Of a stretch of 64,000 nucleotides of DNA, positions 46,441-56,019 are shown piece by piece (within the stretch, counting starts at the first letter, position 1; each line of letters opens with the position of its first letter). The translations under genes were made by a program, and so were the position numbers. The stretch lies in contig NZ_CP125295.1 of NCBI RefSeq assembly GCF_030412785.1, positions 930,001-994,000 of the forward strand. Direction: 5' to 3'. Below the pieces are notes generated by a model. The model searched no databases, had not been told where the DNA came from, and saw only the letters and a program-made list of their open reading frames with translations. The stretch comes from Paraburkholderia sabiae. GTDB taxonomy: Bacteria > Pseudomonadota > Gammaproteobacteria > Burkholderiales > Burkholderiaceae.

Positions 46441-46764
46441 TCAACGCTCGAGCAGTGCGAGCTTTTCCTTCACGTCCTTGAATTCGTCGGCTTCGGGCAG
46501 CGGCGACTTGGTCTTCGTGATGCTCGGCCATCCCTTTGCCAGTTCGGCATTGAGTTCCGTGAAGTGCTGCTGGTCGCCGGGTACGTCTTCTTCAGCGTAA
46601 ATGGCGTTCACGGGGCATTCCGCCACGCACACGGCGCAGTCGATGCATTCGTCCGGATCAATCGCGAGGAAGTTGGGACCTTCGCGAAAGCAGTCCACCG
46701 GGCACACATCGACGCAGTCGGTATAGCGGCACTTGATGCAGCTTTCGGTCACAACGTGAGTCAT
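46441..46764 (-). CDS. fdxA: Seven-iron ferredoxin FdxA
   Basis: The 107-residue protein has the 3Fe-4S/4Fe-4S pattern: [17 protein letters not shown] and [12 protein letters not shown], both as in Azotobacter-type FdxA. A C-terminal acidic extension ([18 protein letters not shown]) is typical. It carries electrons for undefined partners. It is divergent from pncB. Confidence 0.95.
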   Translation of the reverse strand: MTHVVTESCIKCRYTDCVDVCPVDCFREGPNFLAIDPDECIDCAVCVAECPVNAIYAEEDVPGDQQHFTELNAELAKGWPSITKTKSPLPEADEFKDVKEKLALLER

Positions 46765-47085
46765 TCAGGCAACTCCTGCAAACGATATCTTTTGGGTAGT
46801 GGGGAGATGGCAAGACGCCAAAAGCGGTATTGTAACGTAACGTCAAGTAGTGCATACGCGATCGTCCCAACCCGTTTATATCGTTTGGTGATTAGTTTAT
46901 GGCGGGCCGTTTGCGCCACGTGCGCATTGGCCGACACTGCGCTCGACGCGTTGGAACAACCGCCCGCGCGCATTCGGGTAACATGCGACAGCATCTTCGC
47001 GCGGCGCGCGAGGCGAACACGAAAGGGCGATGGCGCACGAGGCCTGACGTCTTCCGATTTTTACGCAGTCCCGGTTTGCAAGATC

Positions 47086-48285
47086 ATGATCATTACTTCG
47101 CTGCTCGATACCGACCTGTACAAGTTCACGATGATGCAGGTCGTGCTGCATCATTTCCCGGCCGCCAACGTCGAATACAAGTTCCGCTGCCGCACGCCGA
47201 AGGTCGACCTCGTGCCGTACATCGACGAAATACACAGCGAAGTGCGCAAGCTCTGCAAGTTGCGCTTCAACGAGGGCGAGCTTGACTACCTGCGCCGGAT
47301 GCGTTTCATCAAGAACGACTTCATCGATTTCCTCGCGCTCTTCCATCTGAACGAGAAGTACATTTCGATCACGCCTTCGCCGAAAGGCAACGGCGAAATC
47401 GAGATCGATATCAAGGGGCCGTGGCTGCACACGATCCTCTTCGAAATCCCCGTACTCGCGATCGTCAACGAAGTCTATTTCCGCAACACGCAGCTGCAGC
47501 CCGACTACAGCGAAGGGCGCGAGCGCCTGCGCGACAAGATCCAGCTGCTGGGCGCGCGGCCCGAATTCGCCGAATGCAAGATCGCCGACTACGGCACGCG
47601 GCGCCGCTTCTCGGGTCGCTGGCACGAAGAGGTGATCCTGACGCTCAAGGACGGTCTGCGCGAGCAGTTCGCGGGCACGAGCAACGTGTTCTACGCGATG
47701 AAGCATGGCCTCACACCGCTCGGCACGATGGCGCACGAATACCTGCAGGCCTGCCAGGCGCTGGGCCCGCGTCTGCGCGATTCGCAGATCTTCGGCTTCG
47801 AAATGTGGGCGAAGGAATATCGCGGCGACCTGGGTATCGCGTTGTCGGACGTGTATGGCATGAGGGCGTTCCTCCGTGATTTCGACATGTACTTCTGCAA
47901 GCTCTTCGACGGCGCGCGCCACGATTCCGGCGACCCGTTCGACTGGGGCGAGCGTCTTCTCGCGCACTACGAAGCGAACCGCTGCGACCCGCGCACGAAA
48001 GTGCTCGTGTTCTCCGATGCGCTCGACATTCCGAAGGTGCTGCAGCTGTATGAGCGCTTCCGTGGCCGCTGCAAGCTCGCGTTCGGCGTCGGCACGAATC
48101 TGACCAACGATCTTGGCTACAACCCGCTGCAGATCGTGATCAAGATGGTCAAGTGCAATGGCCAGCCCGTCGCCAAGCTGTCCGATTCTCCGGGCAAGAA
48201 CATGTGCGAAGACAAGGCGTACCTCGCCTATCTGCGTCAGGTGTTCGGCATCGATCATCCTGTGGAAGAAGACGCGGGCAAGTAA
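47086..48285 (+). CDS. pncB: Nicotinate phosphoribosyltransferase
   Basis: PncB makes nicotinate mononucleotide in the Preiss-Handler salvage route to NAD. The 399-residue protein has family motifs: [17 protein letters not shown] at the start, [17 protein letters not shown], and [11 protein letters not shown]. The ATG at 47086 matches normal length. Confidence 0.96.
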   Translation: MIITSLLDTDLYKFTMMQVVLHHFPAANVEYKFRCRTPKVDLVPYIDEIHSEVRKLCKLRFNEGELDYLRRMRFIKNDFIDFLALFHLNEKYISITPSPKGNGEIEIDIKGPWLHTILFEIPVLAIVNEVYFRNTQLQPDYSEGRERLRDKIQLLGARPEFAECKIADYGTRRRFSGRWHEEVILTLKDGLREQFAGTSNVFYAMKHGLTPLGTMAHEYLQACQALGPRLRDSQIFGFEMWAKEYRGDLGIALSDVYGMRAFLRDFDMYFCKLFDGARHDSGDPFDWGERLLAHYEANRCDPRTKVLVFSDALDIPKVLQLYERFRGRCKLAFGVGTNLTNDLGYNPLQIVIKMVKCNGQPVAKLSDSPGKNMCEDKAYLAYLRQVFGIDHPVEEDAGK

Positions 48286-48478
48286 CGCGCGGCTTGTCGT
48301 TCATGAACATGTGAAGGTCATTGTCGGCGCCTGGCGTAGGCGCCGCTATATGCCATCTGGCCAGGTGTTTGCGCGAAGAGCGGCCGGTATAATTCGCGGG
48401 TCGATGCGCAGTCCGCACGCGCATCTCGCAGGCGTATTTCGCATCGTCCACACGATCACCGGCACGAGGATATTGCAC

Positions 48479-49141
48479 ATGGATACATCGACGGCCCGCC
48501 GCAACATCCTGGCGCGCATCCGCGCCGCGCAAGGGCGCGAACCCGAGCCGGCCGCGTCCGAACGCGAAGCGGCGCAAGCGTATCTCGCGAGTCATCCGCA
48601 AGGTCCGCGTCCGCCGATGCCGGCCGATCTCACCGCGCATTTCATCGAACAGGCGAAGAAGATGGCGACCACGGTCGATACCGTCGAGTCGCTCGCCGAC
48701 GTGCCGGCCGCCGCGCACCGCTATCTCTCCGAACTGAACCTGCCGACACAGGCCATCGCATGGCAGACGCTCGAAGCGCTGCCTTGGGCCGGCTCAGGCA
48801 TCGACGTCGAGTTTCGCAAGCCGCGTGACGAAGACCGCGTGGGCATCACGGGCTGCTTCTGTGCGACGGCTGAAACAGGCACGCTGGTGCTGCTCTCCGG
48901 ACCGCAAACCTATGCGTCGGCGGGCTTGCTGCCCGAAACGCACATCGCAGTCGTGCCCGCGTCGCGCATCGTCGCCGGTCATGAAGACGCGTTCAACCTG
49001 ATCCGCAGCGAACGCGGCGAGCTGCCACGTGCCGTCAACTTCGTTTCGGGCCCGTCGCGTACGGGCGACATCGAACAGACCATCGTGCTCGGCGCGCACG
49101 GTCCTTATCGCGTGCATGCGATCGTCGTGCGTGGCGCGTAA
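48479..49141 (+). CDS. LUD-domain (LutC/YkgG-like) protein
   Basis: The 220-residue protein has a LutC/YkgG LUD domain (GITGCFCATAETGTLVLLSGP and ETHIAVVPASRIVAGHEDAFNLI). LutC works with LutAB in lactate oxidation; no lutA or lutB is adjacent here. It overlaps or abuts the NhaD-like gene that follows, so they are likely co-transcribed. Confidence 0.85.
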   Translation: MDTSTARRNILARIRAAQGREPEPAASEREAAQAYLASHPQGPRPPMPADLTAHFIEQAKKMATTVDTVESLADVPAAAHRYLSELNLPTQAIAWQTLEALPWAGSGIDVEFRKPRDEDRVGITGCFCATAETGTLVLLSGPQTYASAGLLPETHIAVVPASRIVAGHEDAFNLIRSERGELPRAVNFVSGPSRTGDIEQTIVLGAHGPYRVHAIVVRGA

Positions 49142-50570
49142 GTCCGTGCCGTTGCAGGGCAGCGTGCCTGGTACGCGTTTCGCGCTGTTGTTCGCGTTGA
49201 CGTGCTGGCCGTTCGCAGCATCGGCGGCAAGTCTCGATGGCGCTGCGCTGTCCGTGTGGTGGGGCGCGCCGTTCGCGGGCATCCTTCTGTCGATCGCCGT
49301 GTTTCCGCTCGTCGCGCCCAAGCTGTGGCATCACCATTTCGGCAAGATTTCGGCGGCGTGGGCCATGCTGTTTCTCGTACCTTTCGCGTTCGCTTTCGGC
49401 GCTCCGATGGCCTTCGGCACGCTGATCCATGCGATGCTCGAAGAGTACGTGCCGTTCATCGTGCTGCTGACGGCGCTCTATACCGTCGCGGGCGGCATCT
49501 GCGTGACGGGCAATCTGCATGGTTCGCCACGACTGAACACGGCGCTGCTCGCACTCGGCACGGCGCTCGCGAGCATCATGGGAACGACGGGCGCAGCCAT
49601 GCTGCTGATTCGCCCGCTATTGCGCGCCAACGACAATCGCAAACACGTCGTGCATGTCGTCGTGTTCTTCATTTTTCTGGTCGCGAACGCGGGCGGTTCG
49701 CTGTCGCCGCTCGGCGATCCGCCGTTGTTTCTCGGCTTTCTGAACGGCGTCGGCTTCTTCTGGACGACGGTGCATCTCGCGCTGCCGATGCTCTTCATCT
49801 GCGTCGTCCTGCTCGCCGCGTTCTACGCGCTCGATTCATTCTATTTCCGGCATCGCGAAGAAGTGCTGCCTGTGGATCCGTCGCCCGATACGCAGGGTGT
49901 CGGCGTGACCGGCAAGATCAATTTCGTGTTGCTCGCGCTCGTGATCGGGCTCGTGCTGATGAGCGGCCTCTGGAAACCCGGCATCACATTCGACGTAGCA
50001 GGCACGCACGTCGCGTTGCAGAATATCGTGCGGGACGTGGCGCTTGTCGCGGTAACGCTGTTGTCGCTGGCTGTCACGCCGCATGCCGCGCGCGAGGGGA
50101 ATGCATTCAACTGGGCGCCCATTGAAGAAGTCGCGAAACTCTTTGCGGGTATCTTCGTGACGATCGCGCCCGTTATCGTGATGTTGCGCGCGGGCGAGGC
50201 GGGCGCGTTCAGCGGTATCGTGCATCTCGTCAACGACACGGCCGGCCAGCCGCGCGACGAAATGTACTTCTGGGCGACGGGCGTGCTGTCGTCGTTCCTC
50301 GATAACGCGCCGACGTATCTCGTGTTCTTCAACCTTGCCGGCGGCGACGCGCAGACGTTGATGAACACGGGCGCGTCGACGCTCGCGGCGATTTCGGCGG
50401 GCGCCGTGTTCATGGGCGCAAACAGCTACATCGGCAACGCGCCGAACTTCATGGTGAAAGCGATAGCCGAGTCGCGTGGCGTGCAGATGCCGAGTTTTTT
50501 CGGTTATCTCGCGTGGTCGGGCGTGGTGCTGGTACCGTTGTTCATCGCGACGTCGTGGATTTTCTTCTAA
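49131..50570 (+). CDS. NhaD-like Na+/H+ antiporter (ArsB/citrate permease superfamily)
   Basis: The protein (about 479 residues from the chosen GTG at 49131) has an N-terminal cleavable-looking segment (PGTRFALLFALTCWPFAASA), about 11-12 transmembrane helices and motifs GSLSPLGDPPLFLGFL and SSFLDNAPTYLVFFNLAG typical of NhaD/ion transporter superfamily. It may exchange sodium for protons. The start is uncertain among GTG at 49131 or 49146. Confidence 0.82.
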   Translation: MARKSVPLQGSVPGTRFALLFALTCWPFAASAASLDGAALSVWWGAPFAGILLSIAVFPLVAPKLWHHHFGKISAAWAMLFLVPFAFAFGAPMAFGTLIHAMLEEYVPFIVLLTALYTVAGGICVTGNLHGSPRLNTALLALGTALASIMGTTGAAMLLIRPLLRANDNRKHVVHVVVFFIFLVANAGGSLSPLGDPPLFLGFLNGVGFFWTTVHLALPMLFICVVLLAAFYALDSFYFRHREEVLPVDPSPDTQGVGVTGKINFVLLALVIGLVLMSGLWKPGITFDVAGTHVALQNIVRDVALVAVTLLSLAVTPHAAREGNAFNWAPIEEVAKLFAGIFVTIAPVIVMLRAGEAGAFSGIVHLVNDTAGQPRDEMYFWATGVLSSFLDNAPTYLVFFNLAGGDAQTLMNTGASTLAAISAGAVFMGANSYIGNAPNFMVKAIAESRGVQMPSFFGYLAWSGVVLVPLFIATSWIFF

Positions 50571-50624
50571 TGCCGTACGCGCGCCGGATGGCGTGCGCGG
50601 CGGACTGATACTCGGAGAATGGCA

Positions 50625-51614
50625 ATGCAAAAGATTCTGGTCGCGCGTCCCATCTTTCCGGATGTGATCGAGCGCCTCAAGCAGCATTTCGACGTCGAAT
50701 GGAACAACGGCGACGTGCTGCCCGCCGACGAACTCAAGCGCCGGATAGCCGACAAGGACGGCGCGCTGACGGCGGGTGACGTGATCGACGCGTCCGTGCT
50801 GGCCGTCGCGCCGCGTCTGCGCGTTGTGTCGAATATGGCAGTCGGCTACAACAACTTCGATATGGCCGCGTTCAACGCATCGAACGTGCTCGGTACGAAC
50901 ACGCCCGACGTGCTCAACGAATCGACGGCGGACTTCGGCTGGGCGCTGATGATGGCCGCCGCGCGCCGTATCGCCGAATCGGAACACTGGCTGCGTGCGG
51001 GCAAGTGGGACAAATGGTCGTACGACGGCTTTCTCGGCTCGGATCTGTACGGCTCGACGCTCGGCGTGATCGGCATGGGCCGCATCGGCCAGGCGCTGGC
51101 GCGTCGCGCGCGCGGCTTCAACATGAATGTGATCTACCACAATCGCTCGCGCGTCTCGCCCGAAATCGAAGGCGAGTTGAATGCGACGTATGCGTCGAAG
51201 GAAGACCTGCTGCGGCTCGCCGATCACGTCGTGCTGGTGCTGCCGTACTCGGCTGAAAGCCATCACACGATCGGCGCCGCCGAACTCGCGCTGATGAAGC
51301 CGACCGCGACGCTCACGAATATCGCGCGTGGCGGCATCGTCGACGACGCGGCGCTTGCCGTTGCGCTGCGCGAGAAGCGCATCGCGGCAGCGGGCCTCGA
51401 CGTGTTCGAGGGCGAGCCGAAGCTTAATCCGGCGTTGCTGGGCGTGCCGAACGTCGTGCTGACGCCGCACATCGCGAGCGCGACGGAAGCGACGCGTCGC
51501 GCGATGGCGAATCTCGCGGCCGACAATCTGATCGCGGCACTCGGCGAAGGACCGCGCGCGGGGCGTCCGCCGAATCCGATCAACCCTGACGTGATCGGAA
51601 AGGCGCGTTCATGA
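50625..51614 (+). CDS. D-2-hydroxyacid dehydrogenase
   Basis: The 329-residue protein has the NAD(P) Rossmann motif GVIGMGRIGQALARRARGF and the catalytic pattern of the family: Arg in NIARGGIVDDAAL, Glu in GLDVFEGEP, His in LTPHIASATEATR. Glyoxylate/hydroxypyruvate/2-ketogluconate reductase (GhrB-type) is the closest group. The ATG at 50625 is preferred over 50619 because GGAG lies 7 bases before it. The stop overlaps rmuC by ATGA. Confidence 0.88.
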   Translation: MQKILVARPIFPDVIERLKQHFDVEWNNGDVLPADELKRRIADKDGALTAGDVIDASVLAVAPRLRVVSNMAVGYNNFDMAAFNASNVLGTNTPDVLNESTADFGWALMMAAARRIAESEHWLRAGKWDKWSYDGFLGSDLYGSTLGVIGMGRIGQALARRARGFNMNVIYHNRSRVSPEIEGELNATYASKEDLLRLADHVVLVLPYSAESHHTIGAAELALMKPTATLTNIARGGIVDDAALAVALREKRIAAAGLDVFEGEPKLNPALLGVPNVVLTPHIASATEATRRAMANLAADNLIAALGEGPRAGRPPNPINPDVIGKARS

Positions 51615-53095
51615 CGATGGTGTTGATCGCGGCCATTGCCGTTCTGGCCGTCGCGCTGGTGATCGCGCTCGCGCTGTTGCTGCGCGGCGCGAACGCCGAG
51701 CAGCAGCACGTCTACATCGACGAACTGGGCGAACGGCTGGACGCCGCAGCGCTTGCTCAGATGCGGGAATTCGAGCGGCTCGAACGTGAGTTGCGCGGCG
51801 AGATTTCCGACACGGCGCGCGTGTCGCGTACCGAATTGAACGGCGGTTTTTCGCAGTTCCAGCAGACGCTCGCGGCGCAGTTCACGAGCATGACGACGGT
51901 GCAGGCGGGCAAGATCGACGGCTTCGCGCAGCAACTCGTCAAGCTCACGGAGACGAACGCGCAGCAACTTGAGGCAGTGCGCTACAGCTTTCAGCAACAG
52001 GCGCAGCAGGCGCGCGACGAACAGAGCGTGACGCTGACGCGCTTCGGCGAGACGTTGCAGCATCAACTGGCGCAGGTGACGGAGGCCAACGACCGGCGCT
52101 TCGCGGAAGTGCGCGCGGCCATCGAGCAGCGTCTGAAGGACATTGAGGCGAACAACGCGACGAAGCTCGAAGAGATGCGTCGCACCGTCGACGAAAAGCT
52201 GCACGCGACGCTCGAACAGCGTCTCGGCGAATCGTTCAAGCTCGTGTCCGACCGTCTCGAACAGGTGCATCGCGGGCTTGGTGAAATGCAAACGCTGGCG
52301 GCAGGTGTCGGCGATCTGAAGAAGGTGCTGACGAACGTCAAGACGCGCGGCACCTGGGGCGAAGTGCAGCTCGAAGCGTTGCTCGAACAGATACTGACTT
52401 CCGATCAATACGCAAAGAACGTTGCGACGATTCCTAAGAGCAACGATCGCGTCGAGTTCGCGATCAAGCTGCCTGGGCGTCAGCCTTCACCCGATGCAGC
52501 GGCTACACCAGTCTGGTTGCCCATCGATGCGAAGTTTCCGCGTGAGGACTATGAACGTCTGATCGAAGCGCAGGAGCGGGCCGATCCTGTCGCAGTCGAA
52601 GACGCCTCGCGTGCGCTCGAAGGGCGGATTCGTGCGGAAGCCAGGACGATTGCAGACAAGTACGTGTCGCCGCCGCATACCACCGACTTCGCGCTGCTGT
52701 TCCTGCCGACGGAAGGGTTGTACGCAGAAATTCTGCGTCGTCCGGGGCTGACGGATCTGTTGCAGCGCGACTATCGCGTGACGATCGCCGGGCCGACCAC
52801 TTTGACCGCGTTGCTCAACAGCCTGCAGATGGGTTTCCGCACGCTCGCCATCGAGCAGCGTTCGAGTGAAGTGTGGCAGGTGCTCGGCGCCGTGAAGACC
52901 GAGTTCGGCAAGTTCGGCGACGTGCTCGCGAAAACCAAATCGCAACTCGAAACGGTCACGCGGTCGATCGAAGCAGCGGAAGTGCGCACGCGTCAGATGA
53001 ACCGCAAGCTGCGCGATGTCGAGGCGTTGCCGGAAGAAAGGGCGGCGGGATTGCTCGGGGACTCGTTATCCGGCGTCGATCCCGACGAGTCTTAA
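51611..53095 (+). CDS. rmuC: DNA recombination protein RmuC
   Basis: The 494-residue protein has a membrane anchor (1-24), a coiled-coil region (about 30-230) and the RmuC nuclease-like domain (about 240-430; WLPIDAKFPREDYERLIEAQ). RmuC limits inversions of short repeats in E. coli. ATGA overlap with the dehydrogenase indicates translational coupling. Confidence 0.92.
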   Translation: MTMVLIAAIAVLAVALVIALALLLRGANAEQQHVYIDELGERLDAAALAQMREFERLERELRGEISDTARVSRTELNGGFSQFQQTLAAQFTSMTTVQAGKIDGFAQQLVKLTETNAQQLEAVRYSFQQQAQQARDEQSVTLTRFGETLQHQLAQVTEANDRRFAEVRAAIEQRLKDIEANNATKLEEMRRTVDEKLHATLEQRLGESFKLVSDRLEQVHRGLGEMQTLAAGVGDLKKVLTNVKTRGTWGEVQLEALLEQILTSDQYAKNVATIPKSNDRVEFAIKLPGRQPSPDAAATPVWLPIDAKFPREDYERLIEAQERADPVAVEDASRALEGRIRAEARTIADKYVSPPHTTDFALLFLPTEGLYAEILRRPGLTDLLQRDYRVTIAGPTTLTALLNSLQMGFRTLAIEQRSSEVWQVLGAVKTEFGKFGDVLAKTKSQLETVTRSIEAAEVRTRQMNRKLRDVEALPEERAAGLLGDSLSGVDPDES

Positions 53096-53105
53096 AACAG
53101 GGCGC

Positions 53106-53148
53106 AAAAAAGGCGCATTAACCGTAGCAGTTATGCGCCTTTTCTTTT
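53106..53148 (+). terminator. Terminator after rmuC
   Basis: An AAAAGGCGCAT/ATGCGCCTTTT stem is followed by a T-rich tail. It can act on both strands, serving the convergent GNAT gene. Confidence 0.85.
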
Positions 53149-53166
53149 TACGACAGGCAGGCCAGA

Positions 53167-53655
53167 TCAGTTCGCCGCGCTTGCCGCCAACTGATCGAGC
53201 GCGTCGCCCGTGACGCGCACGATACGCCATTCGGGCAGCACAGTTGCGCCCATCTTCTGATAGAAATCGATCGCGGGCTGATTCCAGTCGAGTACCGACC
53301 ATTCGAAGCGGCCGCAGCGACGTTCGACGGCCAGTGCCGCCAGATAGCGCAGCATCTTCGAGCCGAGTCCCGTGCCACGCTCGGTGGGCTGCACGTACAG
53401 GTCTTCGAGATACAGGCCGCGGCGTCCGAGGAAGGTCGAGTAGTTATGGAAGAAGAGCGCGTAGCCGATCATCTTGCCTTCGCGCTCGGCCACGATCGCT
53501 TCCGCCGACGGCCGCGCGCCGAACAGCGCGTCGCCCAGGTCCGCTTCCGTCGCGATGAACAGGTGCGTGAGTTTTTCGAACTCGGCCAGTTCGTACATCA
53601 GCGCAAGCATCGCGCCGACGTCGTCACGTGTGGCTGCGCGGATGGTCGTCGACAT
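53167..53655 (-). CDS. GNAT family N-acetyltransferase
   Basis: The 162-residue protein has the GNAT acetyl-CoA loop (EDLYVQPTERGTGLGSKMLRYLAALA, with the Q/RxxGxG/A pattern) and a C-terminal DFYQKMGA segment. It is closest to diamine-type acetyltransferases (SAT-like). The substrate is not inferable. Its ATG overlaps the TAA of the upstream membrane gene (TAATG), suggesting coupling. Confidence 0.88.
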   Translation of the reverse strand: MSTTIRAATRDDVGAMLALMYELAEFEKLTHLFIATEADLGDALFGARPSAEAIVAEREGKMIGYALFFHNYSTFLGRRGLYLEDLYVQPTERGTGLGSKMLRYLAALAVERRCGRFEWSVLDWNQPAIDFYQKMGATVLPEWRIVRVTGDALDQLAASAAN

Positions 53656-53930
53656 TACGCTTCCTCCGGCACGTCGCTCAGCTGGATTTCGATGCCGCCG
53701 AAGCGCGACGCAACCCAGTTGTACGCATGGCACGCGATCCACAGCAGAATGAAGCCGAGAATTGCGTTGAGCAGCAGCGCGCTGAACACGGTGCTCAGTT
53801 CCACCGACCCATAACGGATGAATGCGACCAGCACGCCGAGCAACACGATCGGCACGCTGAACGTCAGGTACACGAGGATCAATGCCTTTGCCGTTTGCCC
53901 CGGGGCAATGAACGAGATCTGTTTTTTCAT
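53655..53930 (-). CDS. Small two-helix membrane protein
   Basis: The 91-residue protein has two hydrophobic segments (about 12-38 and 48-68; KALILVYLTFSVPIVLLGVLVAFIRYG and LLLNAILGFILLWIACHAYNWVA). Function is unknown. It is translationally coupled to the GNAT gene. The ATG at 53930 is chosen over a TTG at 53939. Confidence 0.7.
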   Translation of the reverse strand: MKKQISFIAPGQTAKALILVYLTFSVPIVLLGVLVAFIRYGSVELSTVFSALLLNAILGFILLWIACHAYNWVASRFGGIEIQLSDVPEEA

Positions 53931-54002
53931 GTAAGTCAAACCCGTATGTCGTAGTGGAATGCTTGAAAACCTGTCTGCCCGGCCGTGCGCGCTGAGATTC
54001 GC

Positions 54003-55298
54003 TCAGATCAGGCCGTCGAACAGCATGATATCGACGGCGTCGCCGGGATCGAGATCGGACTGTTCATGGGCGAGCACGATAAAGCAGTTTGCTTCGCTCA
54101 TCGAACTGAGCACGCCGGAGCCTTGCGAACCCGTCGGATGGACGTGCCATGCGCCTTGCGCGTCGCGCTGCGCGACTCCGCGCTGAAATTCGGTGCGGCC
54201 CGGGCGCTTGCGGATCGTTTCGACGCATGCGGCGCGGATCAGCGGCACTGCGTGCGTCGTCGCGCCCGACATCCGCAGCAGCACTTCGCGCACGATCTGG
54301 TAGAACGCGGCCATCACGGCCACCGGGTTGCCCGGAAGACCGAAGAAGATGGCCGGTTCGCCCGCACCTGGCTTGCCGCCCGACCAGATCCGACCGAACG
54401 CCAGCGGCCGGCCAGGACGCATCGCGAGACTCCAGTGCGCGACATCGCCGAGCAAACGTAGCATCTGCTTCGTCAGATCGGCTTCCCCGACGGAAACGCC
54501 GCCGGAGGTTATCACGACATCCGCGCTCGCGGCAGCCGTTCGCAACGCTTCTTCGAGCGCGGCAGGTTCGTCGCGGACCACGCCGAGATCGATGGGGTCG
54601 ACATCGAGGCGCTTGAGCATCGCGAAGAGGGTGTAGCGGTTGCTGTCATAGACGCAGCCGGCATCGAGCGGCTCGCCGATCGAGCGCAATTCGTCGCCTG
54701 TCGAAAAGAAAGCGACGCGCAGCCGGCGACGCACGGACACTTCGCCGATACCCAGCGACGCAAGCAGTCCGAGGTCGGACGCACGCACGATGCGGCCCGC
54801 CTTCAGCGCGACCGCGCCGCCCGCGAGGTCTTCGCCCGCGAGGCGCCGGTTCGCGCCCGTACGCAGCTGCTGGGCCGCGAAGCGGATCGTGTCGCCTTCA
54901 CGCGTGACGGCTTCTTGCGGCACGACCGTGTCGCAGCCCGCGGGCATCGTCGCGCCCGTCATCACGCGCACGCATTGCGTGGCGTCCGTGGTGCCTTCGA
55001 ACGGATGCCCGGCGAACGCCTTGCCCGCCACAGCCAGCGCGATTTCGCCCGATTGACCTTCGAGCGCCGCGCCGGAGAACGCATAGCCGTCCATCGCCGA
55101 ATTATCGTGTGCGGGCACGTCGATGGGCGACACGATGTCCTGCGCGAGCACGCGGTTCAGCGCGTCACGCAGATGCACGCGCTCGACCGTCGTCACGGGC
55201 GCCGCCCATTCGCGGACGATCGCCTGGACGGCGGACACCGGCATGGCTTGAGCGTCGTACTGTGCGACGCAACTCGAGGTTTCGTTCAGCGTGGTCAT
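54003..55298 (-). CDS. moeA: Molybdopterin molybdenumtransferase MoeA
   Basis: MoeA inserts molybdate into adenylated molybdopterin. The 431-residue protein has DVPAHDNSAMDGYAF, MTGATMPAGCDTVV and TSGGVSVGEADL motifs and a C-terminal domain IV. It starts at 55298, 91 bases after mobA in the same direction. The longer upstream frame overlaps mobA and is not coding. Confidence 0.95.
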   Translation of the reverse strand: MTTLNETSSCVAQYDAQAMPVSAVQAIVREWAAPVTTVERVHLRDALNRVLAQDIVSPIDVPAHDNSAMDGYAFSGAALEGQSGEIALAVAGKAFAGHPFEGTTDATQCVRVMTGATMPAGCDTVVPQEAVTREGDTIRFAAQQLRTGANRRLAGEDLAGGAVALKAGRIVRASDLGLLASLGIGEVSVRRRLRVAFFSTGDELRSIGEPLDAGCVYDSNRYTLFAMLKRLDVDPIDLGVVRDEPAALEEALRTAAASADVVITSGGVSVGEADLTKQMLRLLGDVAHWSLAMRPGRPLAFGRIWSGGKPGAGEPAIFFGLPGNPVAVMAAFYQIVREVLLRMSGATTHAVPLIRAACVETIRKRPGRTEFQRGVAQRDAQGAWHVHPTGSQGSGVLSSMSEANCFIVLAHEQSDLDPGDAVDIMLFDGLI

Positions 55299-55389
55299 GA
55301 AAGGGGAGCGTCGCGACGGGATGCGGTGCGGCGGCGGCCGGGCGATCGCGGCAAATGGCGGCTGCTCATGTGGAACCCGGCAACTTTCG

Positions 55390-56004
55390 TCAACGTCGTT
55401 CGAAGTCGGCGAGTTCCTGCAGTGAATTGATATTGTAAAACGTGCGCTCGTCCGGAAACGCGACTTCGACGGCCCTGTGGCGCGCGTACCACGTGCGAAC
55501 CTTGCGCTCGCCCGCCTGCAGAAAGCCTTCGAGGTCGTCGGCCAGCGACGTGCGCACCAGTGCGAAAACGGGGTGGATCGACGTGTTGCCTTCGGTGTCC
55601 GTCGTCGTGACGGTCGCGATATTCGCTTGATGTTCGTCGAGCGCGGCCACGAGGCGGTCCGCAAGGTCGGCCGGGAAGCCTGGCGTGTCGCACGGCGCGG
55701 ACAGCACGAACGGCGTGCGCGCGGCGCGCAATCCCGCGAGCAGGCCAGCGAGCGGACCGGGAAAATCGGGCAGCGTATCGGCGATCACGGTCGCGTGGAA
55801 GGGGGCGCCGAGTTCCGCGTAACGCTCGGCGTGCCGGTTCGCGCTGATCAGCAGCGAGCCGGCTTGCGGCGCGAGACGGCGCATCACATGCAGCGCCAGC
55901 GGCTCGCCGTTCAGCATCTGCAGGCCTTTGTCGGCGCCGCCCATGCGCATGCCACGTCCGCCCGCGAGAAGCAGGCCCGTGATGTCGTCGCGTGAAACGG
56001 TCAT
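55390..56004 (-). CDS. mobA: Molybdenum cofactor guanylyltransferase MobA
   Basis: MobA attaches GMP to Mo-molybdopterin to form the bis-MGD cofactor. The 204-residue protein has the nucleotidyltransferase signature LLLAGGRGMRMGGADKGL and PCDTPGFPADL. It lies between moaA and moeA in one operon. Confidence 0.94.
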   Translation of the reverse strand: MTVSRDDITGLLLAGGRGMRMGGADKGLQMLNGEPLALHVMRRLAPQAGSLLISANRHAERYAELGAPFHATVIADTLPDFPGPLAGLLAGLRAARTPFVLSAPCDTPGFPADLADRLVAALDEHQANIATVTTTDTEGNTSIHPVFALVRTSLADDLEGFLQAGERKVRTWYARHRAVEVAFPDERTFYNINSLQELADFERR

Positions 56005-56019
56005 GTGAGAGCGACGGAC

